From the NCBI GenBank assembly GCA_947259865.1, contig CAMYNZ010000004.1:29377-72038 (forward strand): DNA of 42,662 nucleotides. The letters run 5' to 3'. The translations under genes and the position numbers were made by a program. This DNA comes from an uncultured Desulfobacterales bacterium (GTDB lineage: Bacteria; Desulfobacterota; Desulfobacteria; Desulfobacterales; G020354645). Each line of letters opens with the position of its first letter. Position 1 is the stretch's first letter. Under the pieces are notes generated by a model. It saw only the letters and a program-made list of their open reading frames with translations. It was not told the DNA's origin and did not search any database. Below, piece by piece: positions 35,049-42,556 of the stretch.

Positions 35049-35553
35049 TGGGCCCCTCTGCTTTTGAATACATAAGATTTTACCGGGGCGTCCACCGCGG
35101 TCCAAACTTGCCTTGAGTTTACCGGCCAAACCATTTCAAACTAATACATTCAGTTTAAAAATCAAGCAATAGTTGACTTCAATCGACCTTAAAAAGCACT
35201 CCGGAAACCATTGGACCATTAACTTGACACACATCATTCAATACCTACCTTTCGACTGTATTTGTTTTCATGAAGTCAAAACAAACCTTGGGTCATTCCT
35301 GAAACCCCGTCTGTCTAAAACACATCCTAATTGCTTCGGGGTCGGGGCAATTATGTCGGCAACAAGATGATCACCCGGTGGTACTGAATGACAAAAATCC
35401 CTGGCCGCCCGGATAGGCACACAACGGTGTCAATTGCCGGGACAAAAGAAACTTTCACGGCAGGCAGCAAACCTGCATGGGTGTTGCCGCTAACAGGCCC
35501 GGCCGTTTATAACCCGGTTTTGTTGCTGAAACCATCGCCCATTTTGATTTGTC
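35049..35553. other. Intergenic region with one MITE-like end
   Basis: About 505 bp lying between the PilZ gene (-) and the acyltransferase (+). It includes a single-ended copy of the dispersed repeat (35336-35371: CGGGGTCGGGGCAATTATG, then GGCAACAAGATGAT). The rest shows no gene; the short plus-strand frame 35173-35370 has no RBS or family resemblance. Confidence 0.5.
35336..35371 (+). repeat. MITE-end relative, single copy
   Basis: CGGGGTCGGGGCAATTATG followed by TCGGCAACAAGATGAT closely matches the left terminus of the MITE at 3395 (GGGGTCGGGGTA, then CGACAAGATG). No paired inverted copy lies within 500 bp, so this is a solo end or remnant. Confidence 0.65.
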
Positions 35554-36756
35554 ATGCCTAACAAAAAAAAATCAACTTATGTGATCGCCTGGCAGGACAA
35601 ACTTTCCAATGTCGATCAGGCCCAATGGGATGCGCTGGCCATGCCCCTGAAAACGCCTTTACTGGAGTGGGATTGGCTGCGGCAATTGGAGGTTTCCGGG
35701 AGTCTGGAAGCCGAAAAGGGCTGGTTACCGTATCACCTTACGGTGTGGTCCGAAAAACGCCTGGTAGCCGCCGCACCCCTATATATAAAGGGCCACAGTG
35801 CCGGAGAGTTTGTATTTGATCATGCCTGGGCAGACCTGGCGGACCGTTTGGGTATCCGGTACTATCCCAAGATGATCGGAATGAGCCCATTTTCTCCAGT
35901 GGTTGGCTATCGTTTCCTGATCGCCGCCGATGAAGACGAGGCGCAATTGACTGCGATAATGGTCAAGGAAATCGACCGCCTCTGCCATCGTAATCAACTA
36001 TCCGGCTGCAGTCTTCTATTCGTCGATCCGGATTGGCACCCAACCGTTGCGCGTCAGGGTTTCAACGGATGGTTGCACCAAAGTTATGCCTGGAAAAATA
36101 AAGGTTTTGACACCTTTGATGACTATGTGGCCATCTTTAACTCAAACCAGCGGCGCAACATAAACCGGGAGCGAAAAGCGATCCAGGACCAGGGAGTTCA
36201 GCTTAAAAGTTTTACCGGGGCCGAAATACCACAGGACTTTTTTCCCTTAATGTACCGATATTATGCCCGCACAAATGATCAGTTTGGTCCCTGGGGCTGC
36301 AAGTATCTTACCGAATCGTTTTTCGAAGGACTGTATGACCGCTACCGCCACCGCCTTTTGATAATGGCGGCCTTTGAGGGCACGGACACCAAAGTCCCGC
36401 TGGGCATGTCCTTTTTATTAACTAAAGGGGATCAACTCTACGGAAGATATTGGGGCAGTGAAAAATGGATAAACTGCCTGCACTTTGATGCCTGCTATTA
36501 CAGCCCTATTGAATGGGCCATTCGGCATGGCATCAGGAGATTTGACCCGGGCGCCGGATCACATCATAAGTTGCGACGCGGTTTTGAAGCGGTACCCAAC
36601 TTCAGCCTGCATCGATTCTACGATCCTCGCCTGCGCCAGGTTATGGAACACCATATCGATAAAATCAATCATATGGAGCAGCAGCACATCGATGAACTCA
36701 ATCGTGAGTTGCCCTTTGCCGAACGAGAACACCTTGTGAAGCCCAATCGCCAATAA
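35554..36756 (+). CDS. FemAB/GNAT-like acyltransferase (COG3146 type)
   Basis: This 400-residue protein matches the COG3146/DUF482 group described as peptidoglycan biosynthesis/recognition-like N-acyltransferases. Features include PLLEWDWLRQLEVSGS at the N-terminus, the substrate/CoA region NSNQRRNINRERKAIQDQG (about 200-218), FPLMYRYYARTNDQFGPWGCKYLT, and the conserved end RRFDPGAGSHHKLRRGFEAVPNFSLHRFYDPRL. Substrate unknown. The last codons lie within a sequence (GAAGCCCAATCGCCAAT) repeated twice more downstream, so its C-terminal tail may derive from that repeat. No strong RBS is visible. Confidence 0.88.
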   Translation: MPNKKKSTYVIAWQDKLSNVDQAQWDALAMPLKTPLLEWDWLRQLEVSGSLEAEKGWLPYHLTVWSEKRLVAAAPLYIKGHSAGEFVFDHAWADLADRLGIRYYPKMIGMSPFSPVVGYRFLIAADEDEAQLTAIMVKEIDRLCHRNQLSGCSLLFVDPDWHPTVARQGFNGWLHQSYAWKNKGFDTFDDYVAIFNSNQRRNINRERKAIQDQGVQLKSFTGAEIPQDFFPLMYRYYARTNDQFGPWGCKYLTESFFEGLYDRYRHRLLIMAAFEGTDTKVPLGMSFLLTKGDQLYGRYWGSEKWINCLHFDACYYSPIEWAIRHGIRRFDPGAGSHHKLRRGFEAVPNFSLHRFYDPRLRQVMEHHIDKINHMEQQHIDELNRELPFAEREHLVKPNRQ

Positions 36757-36764
36757 TCCGGCAT
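36738..36764. repeat. Copy 1 of GAAGCCCAATCGCCAAT repeat
   Basis: A 27-bp segment GAAGCCCAATCGCCAAT.ATCCGGCAT lying over the end and stop codon of the acyltransferase gene. It matches the core of the repeats at 37245-37271 and 37399-37425. Confidence 0.75.
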
Positions 36765-36929
36765 CCTGCCGGTAAAAACACCCTTTAAAATAGTGCATGT
36801 GAGCCGACCCGGGCCCGGGGATTTTTTGGCCGACATTATGTTTTAAGTTTTAAGTAGCTGTTAGTTGTTAAATGGAGGATAATAAACACACGGTGTCATG
36901 TCCCAAAATTACTTGCATAATTCAATCGA

Positions 36930-37172
36930 GGGTTTGAATAGGTTTTGCGAGCGCCATTGAGCATTTTGGGATAAAGACGTTTGCTGAAGTGGGGTGTTTA
37001 TCCGCCAGCAGCCTTTGGCGTATTCACCCGCCAGAGACCGTTGGCGGGTAAAAATCAAAAGCTGTTTGAGTCCCGAGCGTAAGCGAGGTCGAGTTCTTTT
37101 GATTTAGGCCTACTTTAGCAAACGTCCCCAAAATGATCACCGGTGCGAGCAAAATCTTTTCAAACCAAACCC
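36930..37172. repeat. Nested palindromic element, 243 bp
   Basis: Outer arms of about 61 bp (36930-36990 and 37112-37172) form an imperfect inverted repeat: left GGGTTTG ... ATTTTGGG ... ACGTTTGCTGAAGT pairs with right ACTTTAGCAAACGT ... CCAAAAT ... CAAACCC. Inside are two CGCCA-N8-TGGCG hairpins (37001-37020 and 37026-37049) and a third inverted pair AAATCAAAA / TTTTGATTT (37052-37105) around GAGTCCCGAGCG. No protein gene is present. It could fold as an RNA with multiple stems or be a MITE composed of nested palindromes. No clear target duplication was found. Confidence 0.7.
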
Positions 37173-37207
37173 AGACTTTTTGTGATAGTTTTAGGTTTTG
37201 AATCTTA

Positions 37208-37271
37208 CCGGCAGGGAATAACGTGAAAGGGGGTTGCCGTTTTCGAAGCCCAATCGCCAATGATCCGGCAT
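37208..37271 (+). repeat. 64-bp direct repeat, copy A
   Basis: CCGGCAGGGAATAACGTGAA ... GTTGCCGTTTTCGAAGCCCA ... ATCCGGCAT. It matches copy B at 37362-37425 with only a few substitutions and is spaced 154 bp from it. Its 3' core also matches the end of the acyltransferase gene. Confidence 0.8.
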
Positions 37272-37361
37272 CTTGTCGGCGGTTTTAAATGGCAAGAAGG
37301 CGCCTGCCGCCAGGATAAGCAAAAGCAGCTGTGTATTTTTATGGTAGACAGAAAGTTTTAG

Positions 37362-37425
37362 CCGGCAGAAAATAACGTGAATGGGAGTTGCCGTTTTCGA
37401 AGCCCAATCGCTAATGATCCGGCAT
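37362..37425 (+). repeat. 64-bp direct repeat, copy B
   Basis: CCGGCAGAAAATAACGTGAA ... GTTGCCGTTTTCGAAGCCCA ... ATCCGGCAT. It directly precedes the stop codon of the minus-strand double-HTH gene. The 154-bp unit from copy A to copy B suggests a partial tandem duplication. Confidence 0.8.
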
Positions 37426-37427
37426 AT

Positions 37428-37937
37428 CTAATCCCGAAGCAAGCGTTTGATATGGGTTATTTCAAGATTGGCAGCATCGATCCGCCATTCTCCGGTTTCA
37501 TCCTGCACACCCCTGATACGACCCTTTTTGAGCCAATCCATCACGCCAAAATCAGTTAAATAGGTCATTGCACTGAATTCGGCCACCGAATAGGTATTTT
37601 TCCGTGCCGTTTTCTTTGGTGCCGCAGCAGCGGCCGGTGGCGGCGATTCTTTTTTGACCTGATCTTCTGGTTTTTTGGCCCCGGCTGCAGTAGATTTGTC
37701 CGGGCCAGGACCTTTTCGGGATTTTTTAGAATTCATTTTGGAAGGCGCCGCTTTTTTATTCTTGGCCATCTCCTGAACCGCTTTCAGTTTTAGCTGATTT
37801 CTGGAGATCATCCATTTTCCTGATTCTTTTACCCCTTTGATTTTTCCTTCGCGCAGCAATTTGGAAACCTGAGAGACCGATAATTTTGATAAAGACGAAA
37901 ACTCACTGGTTGAAATGTGTTCGGTTTTTTTTGTCAT
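37428..37937 (-). CDS. Protein with two excisionase-like HTH domains and basic linker
   Basis: The 169-residue product begins MTKKTEHISTSEFSSLSKLS and has two similar MerR/excisionase-type HTH units. Unit 1 (about 8-52) contains SVSQVSKLLREGKIKGVKESGKWMISRNQL; unit 2 (about 117-165) has YSVAEFSAMTYLTDFGVMDW then KKGRIRGVQDETGEWRIDA. Between them lies a flexible Lys/Pro/Ala-rich linker (about 55-115, KKAAPSKMNSKKSRKGPGPD and PPPAAAAAPKKTARKN) resembling histone H1-type tails. The start at 37937 has RBS AAGGAA; ATG at 37955 is weaker. It may be a DNA-bridging nucleoid or regulatory protein; no integrase or phage gene is nearby. It is the last gene of the minus-strand cluster. Confidence 0.8.
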   Translation of the reverse strand: MTKKTEHISTSEFSSLSKLSVSQVSKLLREGKIKGVKESGKWMISRNQLKLKAVQEMAKNKKAAPSKMNSKKSRKGPGPDKSTAAGAKKPEDQVKKESPPPAAAAAPKKTARKNTYSVAEFSAMTYLTDFGVMDWLKKGRIRGVQDETGEWRIDAANLEITHIKRLLRD

Positions 37938-38010
37938 CACAGAATTCCTTTCCATTTTAGTTTCAAATAAGCAGTGCCTCGATGTTCCGGATCATCACGA
38001 TTGGATGCGG

Positions 38011-38808
38011 CTAAGATGTCTTTTGAATGCACGCCTGGATCTGTGAAAATATGTCCGGTGCTGAGACAATGAGATGGCCGGAAATTCTTTGTCCATCCAG
38101 ATGATCGTTTAAGTGAAAATCACTGCCGTCAGATTTACAAAATTTTCCGCCTGCGGATTCAAGTATGACCCGGGCCGCTGCAAGATCCTGAAAGGATTCA
38201 TTGGCAATGATCGCTGCATCAGCCCGTCCCATGGCGACATAGCATATATGGGCAGCCGTACAGCCCAATGCCCGTACTTTCCCGGGGAACAGGCAGTTGT
38301 AGTGAAGGTGAAACCTGGAATACGTGAGGAGGAGGCTTTCATCGTTGATTGTATCCAGCGGTGAAATATGGATATCCTGGTTGCCCCAGAATGCTTTTTG
38401 CCCGGCCTGGGCGTGGAATAAATCGCCGGTAGCCGGCATGTAAAATACGCCGAAAATGGGCCAGAAGTTTTCGATAAGCGCCAGGGACATACCCCAAATC
38501 GGAATTCCGGCTTGAAAATTGGCAACCCCATCCAGGGGGTCAAAAATCCAGAGGTAGCGCTTACCCCCATGGGAGTAATCCTGGCTTTCAAAGGTATCCT
38601 TAAACAGATGGTGGTCGGGAAAACTGGTATCCAGCTTATCTTGAAACAATTCCGTTAGTTGAAGTTCAGCCTCGGTGACCAATCCCTCGTCGAATTTTAT
38701 CTGACGTTGACCCTTTCCGTAAAAGTTAAGCGCCCTCTCTCCAGCGTTATGGATGATATCCATGGCAAAACCGGTCAGATCTTCTATTCCATGGCGATTT
38801 TCAGTCAC
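38011..38808 (-). CDS. Inositol-monophosphatase-like protein, divergent
   Basis: A 265-residue member of the Li-sensitive Mg-dependent phosphatase superfamily: the DPLDG motif (WIFDPLDGVANFQAG), GMSLALIENFWPIFGVFY, and the later metal Asp in ESFQDLAAARVILESAGGKF. The usual GEE motif, supplying an early metal-binding Glu, is replaced by LFKDTFES, so metal chemistry may be altered. It could act on inositol phosphate, fructose bisphosphate or PAP-like substrates, or be a non-canonical regulator. The GTG start at 38808 has a perfect RBS (AAGGAGGT), and the gene lies 48 bp after the SpoIIE-type phosphatase. Confidence 0.85.
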   Translation of the reverse strand: MTENRHGIEDLTGFAMDIIHNAGERALNFYGKGQRQIKFDEGLVTEAELQLTELFQDKLDTSFPDHHLFKDTFESQDYSHGGKRYLWIFDPLDGVANFQAGIPIWGMSLALIENFWPIFGVFYMPATGDLFHAQAGQKAFWGNQDIHISPLDTINDESLLLTYSRFHLHYNCLFPGKVRALGCTAAHICYVAMGRADAAIIANESFQDLAAARVILESAGGKFCKSDGSDFHLNDHLDGQRISGHLIVSAPDIFSQIQACIQKTS

Positions 38809-38856
38809 GATATTACCTCCTTTTTTGAAATTTAAACGTCACGCGTAGAGATATAT

Positions 38857-40527
38857 TCACTGGATCTTAATAACTATCAACGTAACATCGTCTTCGGCAT
38901 CTTGGTCCTTTTTAAAACGGTTTAACCCCTCCAGAAGAGAATAAAGTATGCCGTCGGCACCGGCGGTGGCATTTTGACGGATGATTTTACAAACAGAATC
39001 CTTGCCGAACATTACTCCCTGAGGATTTCGCGCTTCCCACAAACCATCGGTACCCAGCAGGACAATTTGGCCACTGGCAAGGTTGCCTTTTTCATTTTCC
39101 GCATAACACCATGAGGGATTAACGCCCAGTGCGATTCCCGGTCCGCGAAGCGCTTCAAAAGTATCGCGGGCCGGATCGTAAAAAATCGCGGGGTCATGTC
39201 CGGCGCGCACCCATTTTAACCGCTGTATTCGGGTTTCGATTTTTAAAAAAAGCATGGTCATAAAGCGACCCGATGCTTCGATATCAGCGGTCAATTGCCG
39301 GTTCACGTCATTTACGATGTTTGCCAGGCTGCCCGGCAGTGCCGTTCGCTGGCGTATGAGTGCCCGTCCGGTGGCCATCAACAGGGCCGACGATATGCCG
39401 TGGCCGGTAACGTCGCCGATAACTACGCCAATTTTTCCTTCTGAACTGTCGTCCAGGCCGATATAATCAAAATAATCTCCACCGGTTTCATCACAGTAGA
39501 TGCTTTTACCAGCGATATCCAATCCATTGACCTCTGGATCGGTCTGCGGCAAAAAATTTTGCTGGATTTCCATGGCCAGGTTTAAGGACCGGCGCATGCG
39601 GTCGCGTTCCAGAAGGCCCTCGGTCATTTCATTCAACCCGTCACCCAAAACACCCAGTTCGTCATTGGTTACCACCCGGGCTTTGTGGTTAAAGTCACCG
39701 TTTCTGACTCGTTTTACCAATCTCATCATTTCTTGAATCGGCTTTACAATGGATGATCTGACCAAAACATTCAACCGCAACGCGAATGCAACAAATATTG
39801 CATACAGAACAACCGTAAATAGCAACACTTCCCGGATGAAATCGGCGGCCCCTTCAACTTCCCAGAACATAAATAACAGGGTTACGACAAGTATTTTCAT
39901 GGGTATGGTCGTGCCGGCCATGTAAAGGGCCTTTATTCTCCTCAACACGGATATTTTAATGGTGCCGGAAACCGAGGCCAGGCCGCCCCGGGGATAGATC
40001 AGCGGGATCAGACAGTTGCGTGAATGTCTTTCTATCAGAAAAAAGGACAGGGTTGAAGCAATCAATCCGACCATGACACCCCTGAATAGTAAATACAGAC
40101 AGGTAATCAGTGATTCATTTCTAACAAACAATTGAATGGCAGACCCGATCACGGAGAGAACGGTCCACATTGAGAAGTTGACCGCGCCGAGGATAAAAGG
40201 CAGATTTAATAGCCGGCGCCCGGCCTTTTCAGCGAGCTCGGCCGGCGCTTCCTCCTGCAGGTTAAGATATCGGAAGGATAGCGAAATTGGACGCTGGACC
40301 TTAAACTGGAGCGAGAATCCCAGAATACCGACCAGCATTTCGAGCACGATAATGATCAGCAGGGCCGGTAGCCAGCCTCCTGCGGTAAATATTGCTTTGT
40401 GGAATTTAAAGAAGGCCAGGGGAGTAACCAGGCTGAGGGCGATAATGACGATGAGGCCTGCAAGATTTGCTGCAATATTGAGCCAATATAACCTGGCGAG
40501 ATGGTGTCTGTGAGCTCCGGGTGTCAA
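38857..40527 (-). CDS. Membrane HAMP-SpoIIE (PP2C-type) phosphatase
   Basis: A 556-residue signalling protein. The N-terminal half is membrane-bound with several predicted helices (about 15-40, 50-75, 110-135, 140-165, 208-250), followed by a HAMP domain (about 255-310, KPIQEMMRLVKRVRNGDF) and a short coiled coil. The C-terminal SpoIIE/PP2C-like domain (about 330-556) has GGDYFDYI, VIGDVTGHGISSALLMATGR, WVRAGHDPAIFY, LLGTDGLWEARN and EDDVTLIVI, with the metal-binding Asp residues. It probably dephosphorylates an anti-sigma antagonist or anti-anti-sigma factor; none is adjacent. The start is a TTG at 40527 because no suitable ATG exists upstream; start confidence is low. Confidence 0.88.
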   Translation of the reverse strand: MTPGAHRHHLARLYWLNIAANLAGLIVIIALSLVTPLAFFKFHKAIFTAGGWLPALLIIIVLEMLVGILGFSLQFKVQRPISLSFRYLNLQEEAPAELAEKAGRRLLNLPFILGAVNFSMWTVLSVIGSAIQLFVRNESLITCLYLLFRGVMVGLIASTLSFFLIERHSRNCLIPLIYPRGGLASVSGTIKISVLRRIKALYMAGTTIPMKILVVTLLFMFWEVEGAADFIREVLLFTVVLYAIFVAFALRLNVLVRSSIVKPIQEMMRLVKRVRNGDFNHKARVVTNDELGVLGDGLNEMTEGLLERDRMRRSLNLAMEIQQNFLPQTDPEVNGLDIAGKSIYCDETGGDYFDYIGLDDSSEGKIGVVIGDVTGHGISSALLMATGRALIRQRTALPGSLANIVNDVNRQLTADIEASGRFMTMLFLKIETRIQRLKWVRAGHDPAIFYDPARDTFEALRGPGIALGVNPSWCYAENEKGNLASGQIVLLGTDGLWEARNPQGVMFGKDSVCKIIRQNATAGADGILYSLLEGLNRFKKDQDAEDDVTLIVIKIQ

Positions 40528-40590
40528 AATTATAAAATTACTTTCGCGCTAATAATTAACAGAACATATACGATTTTTCCAGAAAAGTGT

Positions 40591-41502
40591 TCACAATGCA
40601 TAGGGCGTCAGACTCTCATATCCATCTTGCGTAACCACCACCGTTTGTTCGAATTGTGCCGACAGCGAACCGTCGCGGGTTACAGCCGTCCAATTGTCAT
40701 CTAAAATTTTCAGGTGCCGTCGGCCCAGGTTGATCATGGGTTCAATGGTAAATACCATACCGGGAACCAAAATAATACCTTCTCCTTTTTGGCCGTAATG
40801 CGGAATTTGGGGTGCCTCATGGAAATCAAGGCCAACGCCGTGACCGACAAATTCTCTCACTACCGAACATCCCTGTCTTTCGGCATATTGCTGTATCGCC
40901 CAACCAATATCGCCAATGGTATTGCCGGGTTTTACTGCCTCCATACCGCGTCTGAGGCTCTCCCGGGCAACGTTTACAATTTTTTGTGCTTCCGGTCCCG
41001 GACTGCCCACGAAAAATGTCTTGCTGGCATCGGCATAGTATCTTTTAAGGATGGGGGTGACATCGACATTGACGATATCTCCATTTTCCAACACTCGACT
41101 GCCGGGAATTCCATGACAGATGACCTCGTTAACCGAAACACAGACACTTTTCGGAAAACCGCGGTAGTTCAGAGGTGCAGGTTTAGCGCCCATTTGAACG
41201 GTGAATTCATGAACCAGTGTGTTGATCTCGTCGGTAAGCATCCCCGGCCGGATTTTTGATTCTACCAGATCCAGCGTATCAATGACCAGCTGCCCGGCCT
41301 CTCGGATTCCTTGAACGTCTGCCGGGTCTTTGAGCAGTATTTTGTGTTTTTCTTTATATGAGTTTTTGATATCAATTAATGCGGGCTCGGTCTTGCCCAG
41401 ACAACATTTCTTATATTTCAACCCGCTACCGCAGGGACAGGCATCATTTCGACCGACCTTTATTTTTTTGTTTAATGCCAACAGCTCTGTTTTGCTTTTC
41501 AT
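40591..41502 (-). CDS. map: Methionine aminopeptidase with SEC-C zinc motif
   Basis: Map removes N-terminal Met from nascent proteins. The 303-residue form has an N-terminal SEC-C motif (about 16-36, VGRNDACPCGSGLKYKKCC) that binds zinc and can recruit the enzyme to ribosomes or SecB-type partners, then the catalytic pita-bread fold: CHGIPGSRVLENGDIVNVDV, YYADASKTFFVG, EFVGHGVGLDFHEAPQIPHYG and FTIEPMIN, including the five metal ligands (two Asp, His and two Glu). It lies 49 bp after prmA in the same direction, consistent with a translation-related operon. Confidence 0.94.
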   Translation of the reverse strand: MKSKTELLALNKKIKVGRNDACPCGSGLKYKKCCLGKTEPALIDIKNSYKEKHKILLKDPADVQGIREAGQLVIDTLDLVESKIRPGMLTDEINTLVHEFTVQMGAKPAPLNYRGFPKSVCVSVNEVICHGIPGSRVLENGDIVNVDVTPILKRYYADASKTFFVGSPGPEAQKIVNVARESLRRGMEAVKPGNTIGDIGWAIQQYAERQGCSVVREFVGHGVGLDFHEAPQIPHYGQKGEGIILVPGMVFTIEPMINLGRRHLKILDDNWTAVTRDGSLSAQFEQTVVVTQDGYESLTPYAL

Positions 41503-41551
41503 CGGATAAACTCTCTCAGGATGTCCCGGTTATCAAAAGTTTAAATTGGCT

Positions 41552-42481
41552 TCATATAGGTACCCTTCTTTTTGCCGCAATGGCAACCCATTCTTCTTTA
41601 CTGTATATATTGATGATTTCAAAGTCCAGTGCTTTCAGTTTGGCCGTCGCCAAACTTTGGTTTTCCTTGAGAATCCCGGAGCAAATTAAGCGCCCATTTT
41701 TGCCGAGCACTTTAGCGATATCGTCCAACAACGCAAGGACCGCCCCGGTTAACATATTGGCGGCCACCAGATCAAAGCTGCCACCGATGGCATCAATAAG
41801 ATGGCCGCATAACAGTGAAATCTTTTGCGGGTCTATGCGGTTTCGCTTTAGATTCGCTCTGGCGATATCAACAGCCAGCCAGTCTTTATCGATACCGCAC
41901 ACTTTTCCTGCCCCGAGTTTGGCGGCTGCGATCATAAGAATGCCGGAGCCTGTTCCAACATCCAATACTGAATCATGCGGCTTCAAGCAAGTTTCAATCA
42001 GGTTCAAACATAACCGGGTGGTTGGATGGGTCCCCGTACCGAATGCCATCCCGGGGTCAATTTCAAGAACAATTTCACCCGACCGGGGTTTATAATCTTG
42101 CCATGAGGGTTTTATTACCAGGTGCTGGCTGATTTTTTCGATATGAAAATGTGCCTTCCATGCAGCCGACCAATCGGCTTCATCCAGTCGAGCAATGACC
42201 ATTCGAGACAGGATGCTGTGCTCATTTTCCAGGCGTGCGAGCCCTGTTTCCAGTTTGTGCCGGTGTTCCGGTGACAGGCGGCCCCCGGGGAAAAATCCTA
42301 TCACGGCATGTTGCTCCGGACTGCTCCCGGCCCTGTCATCCCAGCCTTCATGCGGTTTTAGCAACGGGTCTTCAATAATGACACCTTTTGATTCCAGGTC
42401 GTAAAAAAGCAGGGAAATGAGTTCTGCGGCCAACTCGGGCTCTTTATGTTCGAATATTATTTTGACTTCCAACCACTGCAT
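41552..42481 (-). CDS. prmA: Ribosomal protein L11 methyltransferase
   Basis: PrmA trimethylates lysines and the N-terminus of L11 using SAM. The 309-residue protein has the N-terminal L11-recognition domain (MQWLEVKIIFEHKEPELAA), then LEIDPGMAFGTGTHPTTRLC, the SAM motif VLDVGTGSGILMIAAAKLGA, VCGIDKDWLAVD and AANMLTGAVLALL. Order and length are those of PrmA. It heads the minus-strand cluster prmA-map-phosphatase-IMPase-like-HTH. Cluster spacing is 47-73 bp, consistent with one transcript, although internal promoters are possible. Confidence 0.93.
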   Translation of the reverse strand: MQWLEVKIIFEHKEPELAAELISLLFYDLESKGVIIEDPLLKPHEGWDDRAGSSPEQHAVIGFFPGGRLSPEHRHKLETGLARLENEHSILSRMVIARLDEADWSAAWKAHFHIEKISQHLVIKPSWQDYKPRSGEIVLEIDPGMAFGTGTHPTTRLCLNLIETCLKPHDSVLDVGTGSGILMIAAAKLGAGKVCGIDKDWLAVDIARANLKRNRIDPQKISLLCGHLIDAIGGSFDLVAANMLTGAVLALLDDIAKVLGKNGRLICSGILKENQSLATAKLKALDFEIINIYSKEEWVAIAAKRRVPI

Positions 42482-42556
42482 GTTCCCGATAATTTTGCGA
42501 TTTTTATTTATATTCTGGTCCTGTTGTGGTATCTAGTAGTCAAGATTTAGTTTGCC

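Noticed and set aside
35173..35370. 65-residue plus-strand frame before the acyltransferase
   Set aside because: It overlaps the repeat end at 35336 and has no RBS; composition is not protein-like.
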